Origin: Saccharothrix longispora
GTDB lineage: Bacteria > Actinomycetota > Actinomycetes > Mycobacteriales > Pseudonocardiaceae
Length of the DNA: 64,000 nucleotides
Assembly: GCF_030852425.1 (NCBI RefSeq)
Contig: NZ_NSDM01000003.1
Span: 248,001 to 312,000, forward strand
Reading direction: 5' to 3'
Below, piece after piece: positions 1 to 11,106 of this stretch (the stretch's first letter is position 1; the number at the start of each line of letters is the position of its first letter). The notes beneath the pieces were generated by a model. It saw only the letters and a program-made list of their open reading frames with translations, did not search any database and was not told where the DNA came from. The position numbers and the translations under genes are program-made.

Positions 1-2696
<2,696 letters not shown>

Positions 2697-4511
2697 TCAT
2701 TCGACGGTCACGCTCTTGGCCAGGTTGCGCGGGCGGTCCACGTCGCGGCCCAGCGAGCGGGCCAGGTGGTAGGCGAACAGCTGGAGCGGGACCGACAGGG
2801 TGATGGGGCTCAACGCGTCGTGCGCGCGGGGCACCCGGATCACGTCGGTGGCCAGGCCGGGCGGCAGGTCGGCGTCGGTGACCGCGATGACCGGCCCGCC
2901 GCGTGCCTTGATCTCCTCGATCGTGGCGACGTTCTTCGGCAGCAACTCGTCGTCGGGCACCAGCACGACGGTCGGCATGTCCGGGTTGATCAACGCCAGC
3001 GGGCCGTGCTTGAGCTCGGACGCCTGGTACGCCTCGGCGTGCACGTAGGAGATCTCCTTGAGCTTCTGCGCGCCCTCACGCGCCACCGGCCAGCCCCGGA
3101 CCCGGCCGACGAAGAACATGTGCTCGGCGCCGGCGTACCTGCGGGCCACCTCGGCGATGTCGTTCTCCGTCGCCAAGATCTGCGCGATCGTGTGCGGGAG
3201 TTCGCCCAACCCGGTGACGAGCCGGCGTCCCTCGGTGATGGACAGGTCGCGCACCCGGCCGAGGTCGAGCGCGAGCATCGCCAGCGCGACCGCCATCGTG
3301 GTGAACGACTTCGTCGCCGCCACCGACACCTCGGGCCCGGCGTGCAGGAAGATCCCGTGCCCGCACTCGCGGGCGATGGTGCTGCCGACCGCGTTGACCA
3401 CGCCGATGACGTGACCGCCCTTGCGCTTGAGCTCCTGCACGGCGGCCAGCGTGTCCAGGGTCTCCCCCGACTGGCTGATGGCGACGTACAGCGTGTCGGG
3501 GTCCACGACGGGGTTGCGGTAGCGGAACTCGGACGCGGGCTCGGCGTCGGCGGGGATGCGCGCCAGCTCCTCGACCAGCTGCGCCCCGACCTGGCCCGCG
3601 TAGTACGCCGAACCGCAGCCGAGCAGCTTGACCCGGCGGATGCGCTGGTAGTCCTGCGGGGTCAGGCCGACGCCGTCCAGGCGGGCGGACGAGAACCGGT
3701 GGTCCAGCCGGCCGCGCAGGCAGCGGTCCACCGCGTCGGGCTGCTCCCGCATCTCCTTGTACATGAAGTCCGGGTGCTCGCCCAGCTCGTACTCGGCGGT
3801 CGGCACGTCGATCGCGGTGGGCGTGCGGGTGGTGGAACGGGCGTCCATCGTGGACGTGCGGTAGCCGTCGGCGGTGACCGTGGCGATCTCGTCGTCGTCG
3901 AGGTAGATCACCTGCTGGGTGAAGCGGACCAGGGCGGTGACGTCCGAGGCGATCAGCATCTCCTGCTCGCCGACGCCGAGGACGACGGGGCTGCCGCGCC
4001 GCGCGGCGACCAGCTCACCGGGCCGGGCGACGTCCATCACGATCACCCCGTACGTGCCCTCCACCCGGGACAGCGCCTCGCGCACGGCGTCTTCGAGGGT
4101 GTCGGCGGAACTGCGCGCGACCAGGTGTGCCAGCACCTCGCTGTCGGTGTCCGAGGCCAGCTCCACGCCTTCGGCGCGCAAGCGGTTGCGCAGCCGGTCG
4201 GAGTTCTCGAACACGCCGTTGTGGACGATCGCGACGCGCCGGTCGGAGTCCACGTGCGGGTGGGCGTTGCGGTCGCTGGGCTCGCCGTGCGTGGCCCACC
4301 GGGTGTGCGCGATGCCCACCGGGCCGCCGGTCCCCTCGGGCACGGCCCGCCGCAGGTCGCCGACGCGACCGGCGGTCTTGACGACCTGGAGCTCCTCGCC
4401 CGCGACGGCGATGCCCGCCGAGTCGTACCCCCGGTACTCCAGCCGGTGCAGCCCCTCCAGCAGCACGGGCACCGCGTCCCGCGGCCCCACGTACCCGACG
4501 ATCCCGCACAT
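2697..4511 (-). CDS. glmS: glutamine-fructose-6-phosphate aminotransferase (isomerizing)
   Basis: Makes glucosamine 6-phosphate from fructose 6-phosphate and glutamine, the entry step to UDP-GlcNAc and peptidoglycan. The protein has 604 residues, close to the family's usual 600-610. It begins MCGIVGYVG, so that Cys2 becomes the N-terminal nucleophile of the glutaminase domain (about residues 2-220; HTRWATHGEPS is a family motif). Two SIS sugar-isomerase domains follow (GCGSAYYAGQ and ISQSGETLDTL in the first, AYQASELKHGPLALI in the second) and the end LAKSVTVE is typical. The frame is open upstream to 5066, but the ATG at 4511 gives the catalytic Cys and has GAGGGG nine bases before it. It lies 14 bases behind the small gene at 4526 and is probably co-transcribed with it. 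Confidence 0.97.
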   Translation of the reverse strand: MCGIVGYVGPRDAVPVLLEGLHRLEYRGYDSAGIAVAGEELQVVKTAGRVGDLRRAVPEGTGGPVGIAHTRWATHGEPSDRNAHPHVDSDRRVAIVHNGVFENSDRLRNRLRAEGVELASDTDSEVLAHLVARSSADTLEDAVREALSRVEGTYGVIVMDVARPGELVAARRGSPVVLGVGEQEMLIASDVTALVRFTQQVIYLDDDEIATVTADGYRTSTMDARSTTRTPTAIDVPTAEYELGEHPDFMYKEMREQPDAVDRCLRGRLDHRFSSARLDGVGLTPQDYQRIRRVKLLGCGSAYYAGQVGAQLVEELARIPADAEPASEFRYRNPVVDPDTLYVAISQSGETLDTLAAVQELKRKGGHVIGVVNAVGSTIARECGHGIFLHAGPEVSVAATKSFTTMAVALAMLALDLGRVRDLSITEGRRLVTGLGELPHTIAQILATENDIAEVARRYAGAEHMFFVGRVRGWPVAREGAQKLKEISYVHAEAYQASELKHGPLALINPDMPTVVLVPDDELLPKNVATIEEIKARGGPVIAVTDADLPPGLATDVIRVPRAHDALSPITLSVPLQLFAYHLARSLGRDVDRPRNLAKSVTVE

Positions 4512-4525
4512 CGCAGCCATCCCCT

Positions 4526-4834
4526 CTACCCGTAGACGATCCGGCGCAGCTGGCGCTCGGACAGCGGCGGCGCGGCCACCGGCCGCACGTCCAACTCCTC
4601 GCGCAACAACGCCCAGATCCTCGCGTTGGCCACCCCGTCGCGGCGGAGTTCGGCGTGCCTGCGCAGCACGTACTCCTCCGCCGTCTCCACGAAGTAGCCC
4701 ATGACGTCGGACACGACCCGCCGCGCCAGGGCGGGCGGCAGGCCGGTCGTGCGGACCACGTGCCTCAGCAGCTCCTCCGGCACTCCCGTGTGGGGCTGTT
4801 CCCACCGCTCGTCGGGCCGGCGACCGTCCTCCAC
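4526..4834 (-). CDS. small conserved protein of unknown function upstream of glmS
   Basis: A 102-residue, mostly helical, charged protein without signal peptide or membrane segment, starting at the GTG at 4834 (VEDGRRPDERWEQPHTG). The C-terminal half (YFVETAEEYVLRRHAELRR, then LSERQLRRIVYG) looks conserved in style, with a basic tail, but I cannot assign it to a named family. It ends 14 bases before glmS and its stop overlaps the glmS leader, so translational coupling is plausible. No catalytic motif is visible. Confidence 0.6.
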   Translation of the reverse strand: MEDGRRPDERWEQPHTGVPEELLRHVVRTTGLPPALARRVVSDVMGYFVETAEEYVLRRHAELRRDGVANARIWALLREELDVRPVAAPPLSERQLRRIVYG

Positions 4835-4998
4835 GGACCCAGCATGACGACCGCCGCCCCACCTGACCAAATGCCGTGCCCGGATTCGGGCACGGCGCAC
4901 CCCGGACCGCGACGGACGGCGCGCGGTGACGGAGCGTCATCCCGAAGCAACCGGACCGAACCCGCGGGCAGCCGGGCCGGACCCGATATTTTGGGTTC

Positions 4999-5610
4999 GT
5001 GACCGACACCCGACAGGGCCCCAGGGGGCGCTCCGCCCCCAGCCCTGTTCCCACCGCTCCTCCCACCGCCCCACCACGCGCCCGCGCGGGAGGCGACCGC
5101 GCCGCCGACCGGTCACCCCGGTTGCTGTCCTGGCTGCAACGCGTGCACGCGAGCGGCCGCGAGGACCTCTGGCGCGGTGACGGCCTGGCCGCCCTGATCG
5201 TGATCGGGCTGGCGCTGCTGGCCGGGCTGGTCTCGCAGATCGCCGCGGACCTGCCCCGCCTGGAACTGCTGGTGGTATGCCTGGCCGGGCTGCCCGGCGC
5301 CTACTCGCTGATCTGCGCGGTGCGCGTCGCCCTGCCCCGGGGGCTCGACCCGGCCGACCTGACGGACCGTCGCCCCGGTTCCTGGCCCCACTCCCTCGGC
5401 AAGACCCCCTCGACGTTGATCACCGCCTACGACGAGGCCCTCGACCGCGAAGCCGAGGACACCGCCGCCGACGTGCAGACCATCGCGGGCATCGCCGCGC
5501 GGAAGTTCGCCCTGGTCCGCCGCGCCGTGCGCTGGCTGATCGTCACGGTCGGCGTGCTGGTCGCCGCGCTGCTCGTCGGCATCGCGCGCCTGGTCCTGCT
5601 GCTGACCTGA
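4999..5610 (+). CDS. predicted membrane protein resembling Pycsar effector PycTM (DUF5706-like)
   Basis: A 203-residue protein. A proline-rich cytoplasmic N-terminus of about 60 residues is followed by two membrane helices (GLAALIVIGLALLAGLVSQI and LLVVCLAGLPGAYSLICAV), a soluble helical stretch ending TAADVQTIAGIAARKFALVR, and a C-terminal membrane helix (WLIVTVGVLVAALLVGIARL). Two helices, a helix with a conserved Lys, then one helix is the arrangement I know from PycTM/DUF5706 membrane effectors of cyclic-nucleotide defence; this is a resemblance, not proof. No nucleotide cyclase is adjacent. The GTG at 4999 has no ribosome site but TATTTT lies seven bases upstream, which suggests a leaderless transcript. 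Confidence 0.55.
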   Translation: MTDTRQGPRGRSAPSPVPTAPPTAPPRARAGGDRAADRSPRLLSWLQRVHASGREDLWRGDGLAALIVIGLALLAGLVSQIAADLPRLELLVVCLAGLPGAYSLICAVRVALPRGLDPADLTDRRPGSWPHSLGKTPSTLITAYDEALDREAEDTAADVQTIAGIAARKFALVRRAVRWLIVTVGVLVAALLVGIARLVLLLT

Positions 5611-5746
5611 CCGGGCAGGTCCTGCCGCCGGAGGGTGGGGAGGAGACGGGTTCGCGGGCAAGCGGGTCGTCCCCGCCGCGGACACTTCCCCCGAGAGCGC
5701 GGCGACACCATCATCGTCGCAGGGGAGAACCTGCGCGGGGGTCCGC

Positions 5747-6335
5747 GTGTTCGGCACGCGAACGTCCGAGAACCGGCGGTTACCGGCGGTCCTCGTGCTC
5801 ATGAGCGCGGCGGCCATCACCGCGGCGGGCATCACCGCGGCCGGCGTCGGCGCCGCACCGGCCCTGGCGACCGTGAGCATGGTCGCCTCGATCACCCTCG
5901 GTGTGGAAGCCGGGGTGGACACGCTTCACCGACCCGGTCCAGCTCACCTCGCCGGACATCACCACCGGCATCGACAGCCACGGCAGCGCGTCGGCGCCGG
6001 CGGACAGCGGCACGCAGGTGGACCAGGTCCACACGACCGGTACCGGGGGCGGCGCGCACTTCATCCGGGCGACCTGGCGGGCCACGCTCGACCCGCGGCT
6101 GCTGGTGTCCGGTTCCCGCAGGATCATCGGCAACGCCAACCCGCCGGGCCGCACCTGCACCGAGCCGGGCTTCGTCCAGTTCGGCAGCACGGTCGTCGCG
6201 GTCGTCCGGGCCGAGCAGGACGGCGGCGGCTCACCGGCCATCGTCGTCCGGTGGAACCCGTACACCGCGCCGAAGTCCTCCTCGCCCTCCGGCGGCACCC
6301 TCTGGGTCGTCGAGAGCCACACCACCGACCACTGA
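5747..6335 (+). pseudogene. secreted protein of unknown function, split by a frameshift
   Basis: A signal peptide (LPAVLVLMSAAAITAAG, Ala-rich to about residue 45) is encoded from the GTG near 5747 in one frame. The plausible mature part (WKPGWTRFTDPVQLTS onward, ending TLWVVESHTTDH at 6335) lies in another frame that is closed upstream by a TGA at 5874 and has no ribosome site of its own. Joining the frames between about 5880 and 5900 by one base gives a continuous secreted protein of about 195 residues. Either the gene is broken or the sequence has an indel. The mature part contains two Cys-poor beta-rich segments and is not recognised. Confidence 0.5.
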
Positions 6336-6608
6336 ACCCGGACGCGCGCCGCCCGCGGTCACCAGCGGACGTCCTCCCACGCGCCCTGCGCCACCCGGTG
6401 CACGCGGAACCCGTCGAGTCCATCGTTCACCCGTTCGCCCTGGCGACGACGACCGGATGCAGCACCGCCCACACCGACGGCTGAAGGACCACCCCCGCGC
6501 GGCGTGCCGTTGAACTCTGATCGGCCCTGTCGGTGGTCGCCGCCACGTGCTGTTGTTCAAGGACTCCGACGTCGGCACCGGGCCGACTCCCTGCACGCTG
6601 GAGGAACC

Positions 6609-7838
6609 ATGAGGATCAGGCACGCGGCGGTGGCCGCGTCACTCTTAGCCGGGCTGGTCGCCGCGCCCGCGCACGCCGCGCCCGAGGGTGCGGTGCTCTA
6701 CAGCGGACACCCCGACGCCGTGGCCGGCAGCTACATCGTGGTGCTCGAGGACGGCGTCGACGCGGCCTCGGCCCGGTCGGCCGTGAGGGGCGTCCGAGGC
6801 GTCACGCACACCTACACCGCGGCCCTCGACGGGTTCGCCGTGCGCACCGACGCGACCACCGCCCGCCGGCTCGCGGCCGACCCGCGCGTGGCGTACGTGG
6901 CGCAGGACCTCGTGGTCCGCCTGCCCGAGGGCGACACCGCCACCCCGGCGGCCCCGCCCGGCCCGTCGGCGCAGGCGCTCGGCCTCCAGCCGTCCCCGCC
7001 CTCCTGGGGCCTCGACCGGATCGACCAGCGCTCCCTGCCGCTGGACTCGAAGTACTTCCACCCCAACACGGCGAGCGGGGTGCGTGCCTACGTCGTCGGG
7101 ACCGGCATCCGGTACACGCACCAGGAGTTCGAGGGCCGGGCCGTCCCCGGCTACGACGCGATCGGCGGCGTCACCCCGCCCGGCAACGACTGCAACGGCC
7201 ACGGCACGCACATGGCGGGCACCGTCGGCGGCGAGACGACCGGCGTGGCCAAGGACGTGACGCTGGTGTCCGTGCGGGTGCTCAACTGCCAGGGCTCCGG
7301 CGCGTTCTCGCAGGTCGTCGCGGGCATCGACTGGTTGACCCAGAACGCGGCGGCGAGCGGTCGGCGGGCGGTCGCGCTCATCACCCTGGGCAGCACGACG
7401 AACCTGGCGCTCAACAACGCCATCACCAACTCCATCAACGCGAACGTGCACCACTCGGTGGTGTCCGGCGCGTCGAACGCCAACGCCTGCGACTACTCCC
7501 CCGGCTCGACGCCCCTGGCCACCACGGTCGGCGCGACGGACGCCAACGACAACAAGGCGAGCTTCTCCAACTTCGGCCCGTGCATCGACCTGTGGGCGCC
7601 GGGTGTGAACATCACGTCGGCGTGGGGCACGGCGGACAACGCCTACTCGACCATCAGCGGCTCGACGGCGTCCGCGCACGCGGCGGGCGTGGCGGCGCTG
7701 TGGCGGCACCGCTTCCCGGCCGACTCGGCCGTCCAGGTGGCGGCGGCGCTGGTCGCCAACGCCACGCCCGGCGTGGTCGTCAACCCGGGCGTCGGCTCGC
7801 CGAACCTGCTGCTGTTCTCGGCCATGATCCCGGTGTGA
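6609..7838 (+). CDS. secreted subtilisin-like (S8/proteinase K family) protein lacking most catalytic residues
   Basis: A 409-residue protein starting at the ATG at 6609 behind GGAGG. It has a signal peptide to about residue 22, an inhibitor-I9-type propeptide (GSYIVVLEDGVDAASA) and an S8 domain. In active relatives the motifs are D-T-G, GHGTHVAGT, an Asn oxyanion site and GTSMAxPHVAG. Here the Asp motif reads YVVGTGIRYTH (Asp to Gly), the His motif GHGTHMAGT is kept, the oxyanion position reads VSGASNANACDYSP (Asn replaced), and the Ser motif reads ISGSTASAHAAG, one residue short and without the nucleophile in place. It is therefore very probably inactive as a protease while the fold is kept. 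The frame is otherwise intact and well coded, so it looks maintained. Confidence 0.85.
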   Translation: MRIRHAAVAASLLAGLVAAPAHAAPEGAVLYSGHPDAVAGSYIVVLEDGVDAASARSAVRGVRGVTHTYTAALDGFAVRTDATTARRLAADPRVAYVAQDLVVRLPEGDTATPAAPPGPSAQALGLQPSPPSWGLDRIDQRSLPLDSKYFHPNTASGVRAYVVGTGIRYTHQEFEGRAVPGYDAIGGVTPPGNDCNGHGTHMAGTVGGETTGVAKDVTLVSVRVLNCQGSGAFSQVVAGIDWLTQNAAASGRRAVALITLGSTTNLALNNAITNSINANVHHSVVSGASNANACDYSPGSTPLATTVGATDANDNKASFSNFGPCIDLWAPGVNITSAWGTADNAYSTISGSTASAHAAGVAALWRHRFPADSAVQVAAALVANATPGVVVNPGVGSPNLLLFSAMIPV

Positions 7839-7846
7839 CCGCCCGC

Positions 7847-7880
7847 CGTGACCGCGGCGTCGAGCGGCGTCGCGGTCACG
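7847..7880 (+). terminator. hairpin terminator after the subtilisin-like gene
   Basis: A 13-base inverted repeat with two mismatched positions (left arm CGTGACCGCGGCG, right arm CGTCGCGGTCACG, loop of 8) begins nine bases after the stop codon. No U-tract. It also sits just before the 3' end of the convergent small gene. Confidence 0.55.
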
Positions 7881-7910
7881 GGGCGCGACCTCGCCGGTCG
7901 CCCCGTCCCG

Positions 7911-8198
7911 CTACCCGGCGATCGTGCCGGACAGCGGGAGCAGGGCGCAGACGAACGTCATCCCGACGTAGGGCGCCCAAGCGCGCGGACGCCCTCGGGC
8001 GCCCGCCCAGGTGCCGACGACGGCGACCGCCCAGACCAGGGCGGAGCCGCCCGCCGACACGACCATCGCCCACTGCCCGGCGGCGCAGGTGGTGGCGGGT
8101 GGGCAGCTGGTCGGGGTGAAGGCCACCAGGCCGTACACCATCACGGTCGGCGCGAGCAGCGAGATCAGCACCGTGCCCAGCACGGCGAGGCCCTTCAT
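7911..8198 (-). CDS. small membrane protein, unknown function
   Basis: A 95-residue protein with three likely membrane helices (VLGTVLISLLAPTVMVYGLV near the N-terminus, a middle segment around SALVWAVAVVGTWAG, and VGMTFVCALLPLSGTIAG at the end) and an extracytoplasmic loop with a CPPATTC cysteine pair. The frame is open to 8222, but the ATG at 8198 starts directly with the first helix. There is no clear ribosome site; TACCGT lies just upstream and would allow a leaderless message. It lies downstream of the GH2 gene on the same strand. Not recognised as a known family. Confidence 0.55.
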   Translation of the reverse strand: MKGLAVLGTVLISLLAPTVMVYGLVAFTPTSCPPATTCAAGQWAMVVSAGGSALVWAVAVVGTWAGARGRPRAWAPYVGMTFVCALLPLSGTIAG

Positions 8199-8235
8199 GG
8201 ACCCACACGGTAGCAGCACCACCGCGTGGGTCCAT
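8197..8235 (-). terminator. inverted repeat behind the GH2 gene, overlapping the next start codon
   Basis: Arms ATGGACCCAC (8197-8206) and GTGGGTCCAT (8226-8235) are perfect complements separated by 19 bases. The structure begins nine bases after the GH2 stop and includes the start codon of the small membrane protein. It may terminate the GH2 message, or mask or regulate the downstream start. Confidence 0.45.
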
Positions 8236-8244
8236 TGTGGACTG

Positions 8245-10968
8245 CTACGGCGCCCAGGGCGCGGTGACGGCCCAGGTGGTGTCCGCGTCGTAGGAGGACG
8301 GGGTGTCGTAGGCGTGGGCGCCGCCGTCGACCGCGACCCACACCTCCGCCGCGTGGTGCCGCACGGAGGCGCCCAGCTCGTTGACCGACTGGAGCTTCAC
8401 GCCGCCGTTGCCCGGCTGGGCGCAGAACGTCGCGTCCCGCCGGTACAGGTCGGTGTTCTCGCTCGGCGAGATCCGCACCCGGAACGCCTGGTGCCGCAGG
8501 TACTGGCCGGGCACGTTGCGCGACTCGAACGAGTAGCACGACGGGTCGGCCAGGCCGCGCCGCACCACGAACGTCGCGTCGCCCTTGAGCAGCGCCGCGC
8601 TCCCGGCGTTCACCACGTCGGTGCGCGCGACGCCGGCCTGGTGCCGCAGGTAGCGGTCGGTGAAGCCGGCCGTGGTGACGCGGAACGACCGCGCCTGGTC
8701 CAGCGGCAGGTCGGCGCCGCTGCGCCACAGCGGGACGACCGCCGCCCACGTGGTGTCCGCCGCGAAGCTCGCGGCGGTGTCCCACGGGTTCGGGCCGCCG
8801 GAACGGGCCAGGTACACCCCTTCGGAGTAGTGGCGGACGAAGTGGCCGGGCAGGTTGCGCGACTCCAGCGCCGTGCCGCCCCGACCGGACCGCGCGCAGA
8901 ACGTCGCGTCGCCCGCGAAGCCCGCCGTGCCGTCGTCGGCGTCGGAGCGCACGCGGTACCCGGAGTGCCGCAGGAAGCTGCCCGGGAAGTTGCGCGACTC
9001 GAACGACAGGCACGCCGCGTCGGCCAGGCCCGGTCGGACCCGGAACGTGGCGTCCAGGCGGCCGGTGTCGTCGCCGATCACGTCGGTGCGGGCCAGACCG
9101 GCCCGGTGCCGCAGGTGCCGGTCGGTGTAGCCGGGCGTGGTGACGCGCAGCGAGACCGCCTCGCCGCGACCGACCTCGGTGCCGTCGGCGAGGGCCAGGA
9201 CCCGCTGGTTGACCTCGCGCACCCGCGCCTCGGTCACCTTCAGCACCTGCCGGTCGTAGGTGTAGAACCCGTTGACCTCGTTCTCCACGTCGTAGGGCTC
9301 GGTGTAGACCGACGCGGACAGGCCGCGGGTGTGCACGAACCGGCCGACCTCCTTGGTGATCTCCACGTACCGGGTGGTCAGCGACGTCTCGTCGGGAAAC
9401 AGGTCGCCGTAGGCGAAGCCCGCGCCGGGCTGCCACTCGTGGCCGGCGACGCGGCGCCCGAGGCCGCCGAACTCGCCGAGCACGGCGATCCGGTTCGCGT
9501 CGGGCTGCCGCGTGGCCGACGACATCTGGTAGGCGTGGTCGTCGATGACGTCGCCGTTGCCCGGGTCGGGGTCCGAGACGCAGCAGTTCGAGCCGGAGTT
9601 GTGGTTGACCAGCCGGGTGTCGTCGATCGACCGGACGAGGTCCACGATGCGGCCGGCGTCGTACTCGCCCCAGCCCTCGTTGAACGGCACCCACTGCACG
9701 ATCGAGGTGATGCCCTTGAGCTGGTCGAGGACGCGCCGCAGCTCGGACTCGAAGTGGGCGCGCCCGTTCGGCACCTCGTCCACGGCGTCGAGCGACGGCA
9801 TGTCCTGCCAGACCATCAGCCCGAGCCGGTCGGCGTGGTAGAACCAGCGGGCCGGTTCGACCTTGATGTGCTTGCGCACCATGTTGAAACCGAGCGCCTT
9901 CTGCCGCTCCAGGTCGAAGCGCAGGGCGGCGTCGGTGGGCGCGGTGTAGATGCCGTCGGGCCAGTAGCCCTGGTCGAGGGTGCCCAGCTGGAAGACGAAC
10001 CGGCCGTTGAGCAGCGGCCTCGTCACGCCGCCGACCACCGCCTTGCCGAGCGACCGCATGCCGAAGTAGCCGGTGACGACGTCGGTCCCGAGGGTGACCC
10101 GCAGGTCGTAGAGGAACGGGTCGTCCGGGGACCACAGCCGGGCGTTCGGGACGGGGACCCGCAGGTGCGCGCCGGTCGTGCCACTGGCCGTACCGACGAC
10201 CCGACCGCCGGTCAGCACCTCCGCGCGCACCTGCCGCCCGGCCGTGCCCTGCACGACCAGGTCGAGGACACCGGCGGGGACGTCCGGTGTCGTGTCCAGT
10301 CGGGTGATGTGGTCGGCGGCGACCGGTTCCAGCCACACCGTCTGCCAGATGCCGGATGCCGCGGTGTAGAAGATGCCGCCGGGGTCGCGCCGCTGCTTGC
10401 CGATGGGGTAGGAGCCGCCGTCGACGGTGGACCGCACGCCGACGACGACCTCGTTGGCGCCGGCGCGCAGGGCGTCGGTGACGTCGAACGAGAACGCGTC
10501 GAAGCCGCCGGTGTGCGTGCCGACGCGGGTGCCGTTGACCCAGACCCTGGTCTCCCAGGTGACCGCGCCGAAGTTCAGCTTCACCCGGCGGCCGTTCCAG
10601 CCGGCCGGGCTGGTGAACGTGCGGCGGTAGTACATGTGGTCCTCGTGCCGCTTGATCCCCGAGAGGGCCGACTCGATCGGGTAAGGCACCAGCACACCTT
10701 CGGGGAGCGTCCGGCCGATCGGCGGCGTGTCGAGGTCCGGGGCGCCGGCGAACTCCCAGACGCCGTTGAGGTTGAGCCAGTCGGTCCGCACCAGCTGCGG
10801 TCTCGGGTACTCCGGCAGCGCGTTGGTCGGGGACACCTGGCCGGTCCACGGAGTGGTCAGCGGCGCGGGTTTCGGCTGCCAGACGGCGGCGGAGGCGGCC
10901 GCCGGGACGGCCGGCACGAGGGTGCTCAGGACGAGGAGTCCGGTCAGCCCGGACAGCAGCTTGCGCAT
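8245..10968 (-). CDS. secreted glycoside hydrolase family 2 protein with two AbfB (CBM42-type) domains
   Basis: A 907-residue exported enzyme with signal peptide (residues 1-28). The GH2 part has the sugar-binding jelly roll (to about 220), an immunoglobulin-like domain and a TIM barrel. The acid/base is Glu431 in VPFNEGW and the nucleophile Glu499 in VLGEFGG. Two AbfB-type beta-trefoils follow (about 603-745 and 765-905), each with a FESRN(F/V)PG motif, which in other enzymes bind arabinofuranose side chains. Exact substrate is not readable; a beta-galactosidase- or beta-glucuronidase-like exo-activity on arabinose-decorated polysaccharide is plausible. It is divergent from the LacI-type gene at 11107 with a palindromic operator between them, so it is probably that regulator's target. 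Confidence 0.85.
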   Translation of the reverse strand: MRKLLSGLTGLLVLSTLVPAVPAAASAAVWQPKPAPLTTPWTGQVSPTNALPEYPRPQLVRTDWLNLNGVWEFAGAPDLDTPPIGRTLPEGVLVPYPIESALSGIKRHEDHMYYRRTFTSPAGWNGRRVKLNFGAVTWETRVWVNGTRVGTHTGGFDAFSFDVTDALRAGANEVVVGVRSTVDGGSYPIGKQRRDPGGIFYTAASGIWQTVWLEPVAADHITRLDTTPDVPAGVLDLVVQGTAGRQVRAEVLTGGRVVGTASGTTGAHLRVPVPNARLWSPDDPFLYDLRVTLGTDVVTGYFGMRSLGKAVVGGVTRPLLNGRFVFQLGTLDQGYWPDGIYTAPTDAALRFDLERQKALGFNMVRKHIKVEPARWFYHADRLGLMVWQDMPSLDAVDEVPNGRAHFESELRRVLDQLKGITSIVQWVPFNEGWGEYDAGRIVDLVRSIDDTRLVNHNSGSNCCVSDPDPGNGDVIDDHAYQMSSATRQPDANRIAVLGEFGGLGRRVAGHEWQPGAGFAYGDLFPDETSLTTRYVEITKEVGRFVHTRGLSASVYTEPYDVENEVNGFYTYDRQVLKVTEARVREVNQRVLALADGTEVGRGEAVSLRVTTPGYTDRHLRHRAGLARTDVIGDDTGRLDATFRVRPGLADAACLSFESRNFPGSFLRHSGYRVRSDADDGTAGFAGDATFCARSGRGGTALESRNLPGHFVRHYSEGVYLARSGGPNPWDTAASFAADTTWAAVVPLWRSGADLPLDQARSFRVTTAGFTDRYLRHQAGVARTDVVNAGSAALLKGDATFVVRRGLADPSCYSFESRNVPGQYLRHQAFRVRISPSENTDLYRRDATFCAQPGNGGVKLQSVNELGASVRHHAAEVWVAVDGGAHAYDTPSSYDADTTWAVTAPWAP

Positions 10969-11028
10969 CGGCGCTCCACGGTCGACAGGGTGCGGGTGAC
11001 GTGGGTCACTCTGTTCTTACATCGTTGG

Positions 11029-11040
11029 TACAACGTTGTA
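11029..11040. promoter_or_regulatory. LacI-type operator between the GH2 gene and its regulator
   Basis: A perfect 12-bp palindrome TACAACGTTGTA lies in the 138-bp divergent gap, with a degenerate half-site (TACATCGTTGG) directly beside it. The inner ACAACGTTGT recurs in front of the GH92 gene at 17562. Binding by the regulator at 11107 is inferred from position and from LacI-family operators generally. Confidence 0.65.
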
Positions 11041-11106
11041 AAGAGATCGGGGGGCCGGCTACCATTCCGGTCGTTCCCGAGACCACGACGGAGGCGGAGG
11101 CACCGC

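Noticed and set aside
5877-6335. Independent gene starting at GTG 5901
   Set aside because: No ribosome site and no signal peptide; it reads better as the continuation of the signal-peptide frame from 5747.
8011-11106. Upstream two thirds of a long plus-strand frame ending in the LacI gene
   Set aside because: Antisense to the GH2 gene; only the part from TTG 11107 has a helix-turn-helix and a ribosome site.
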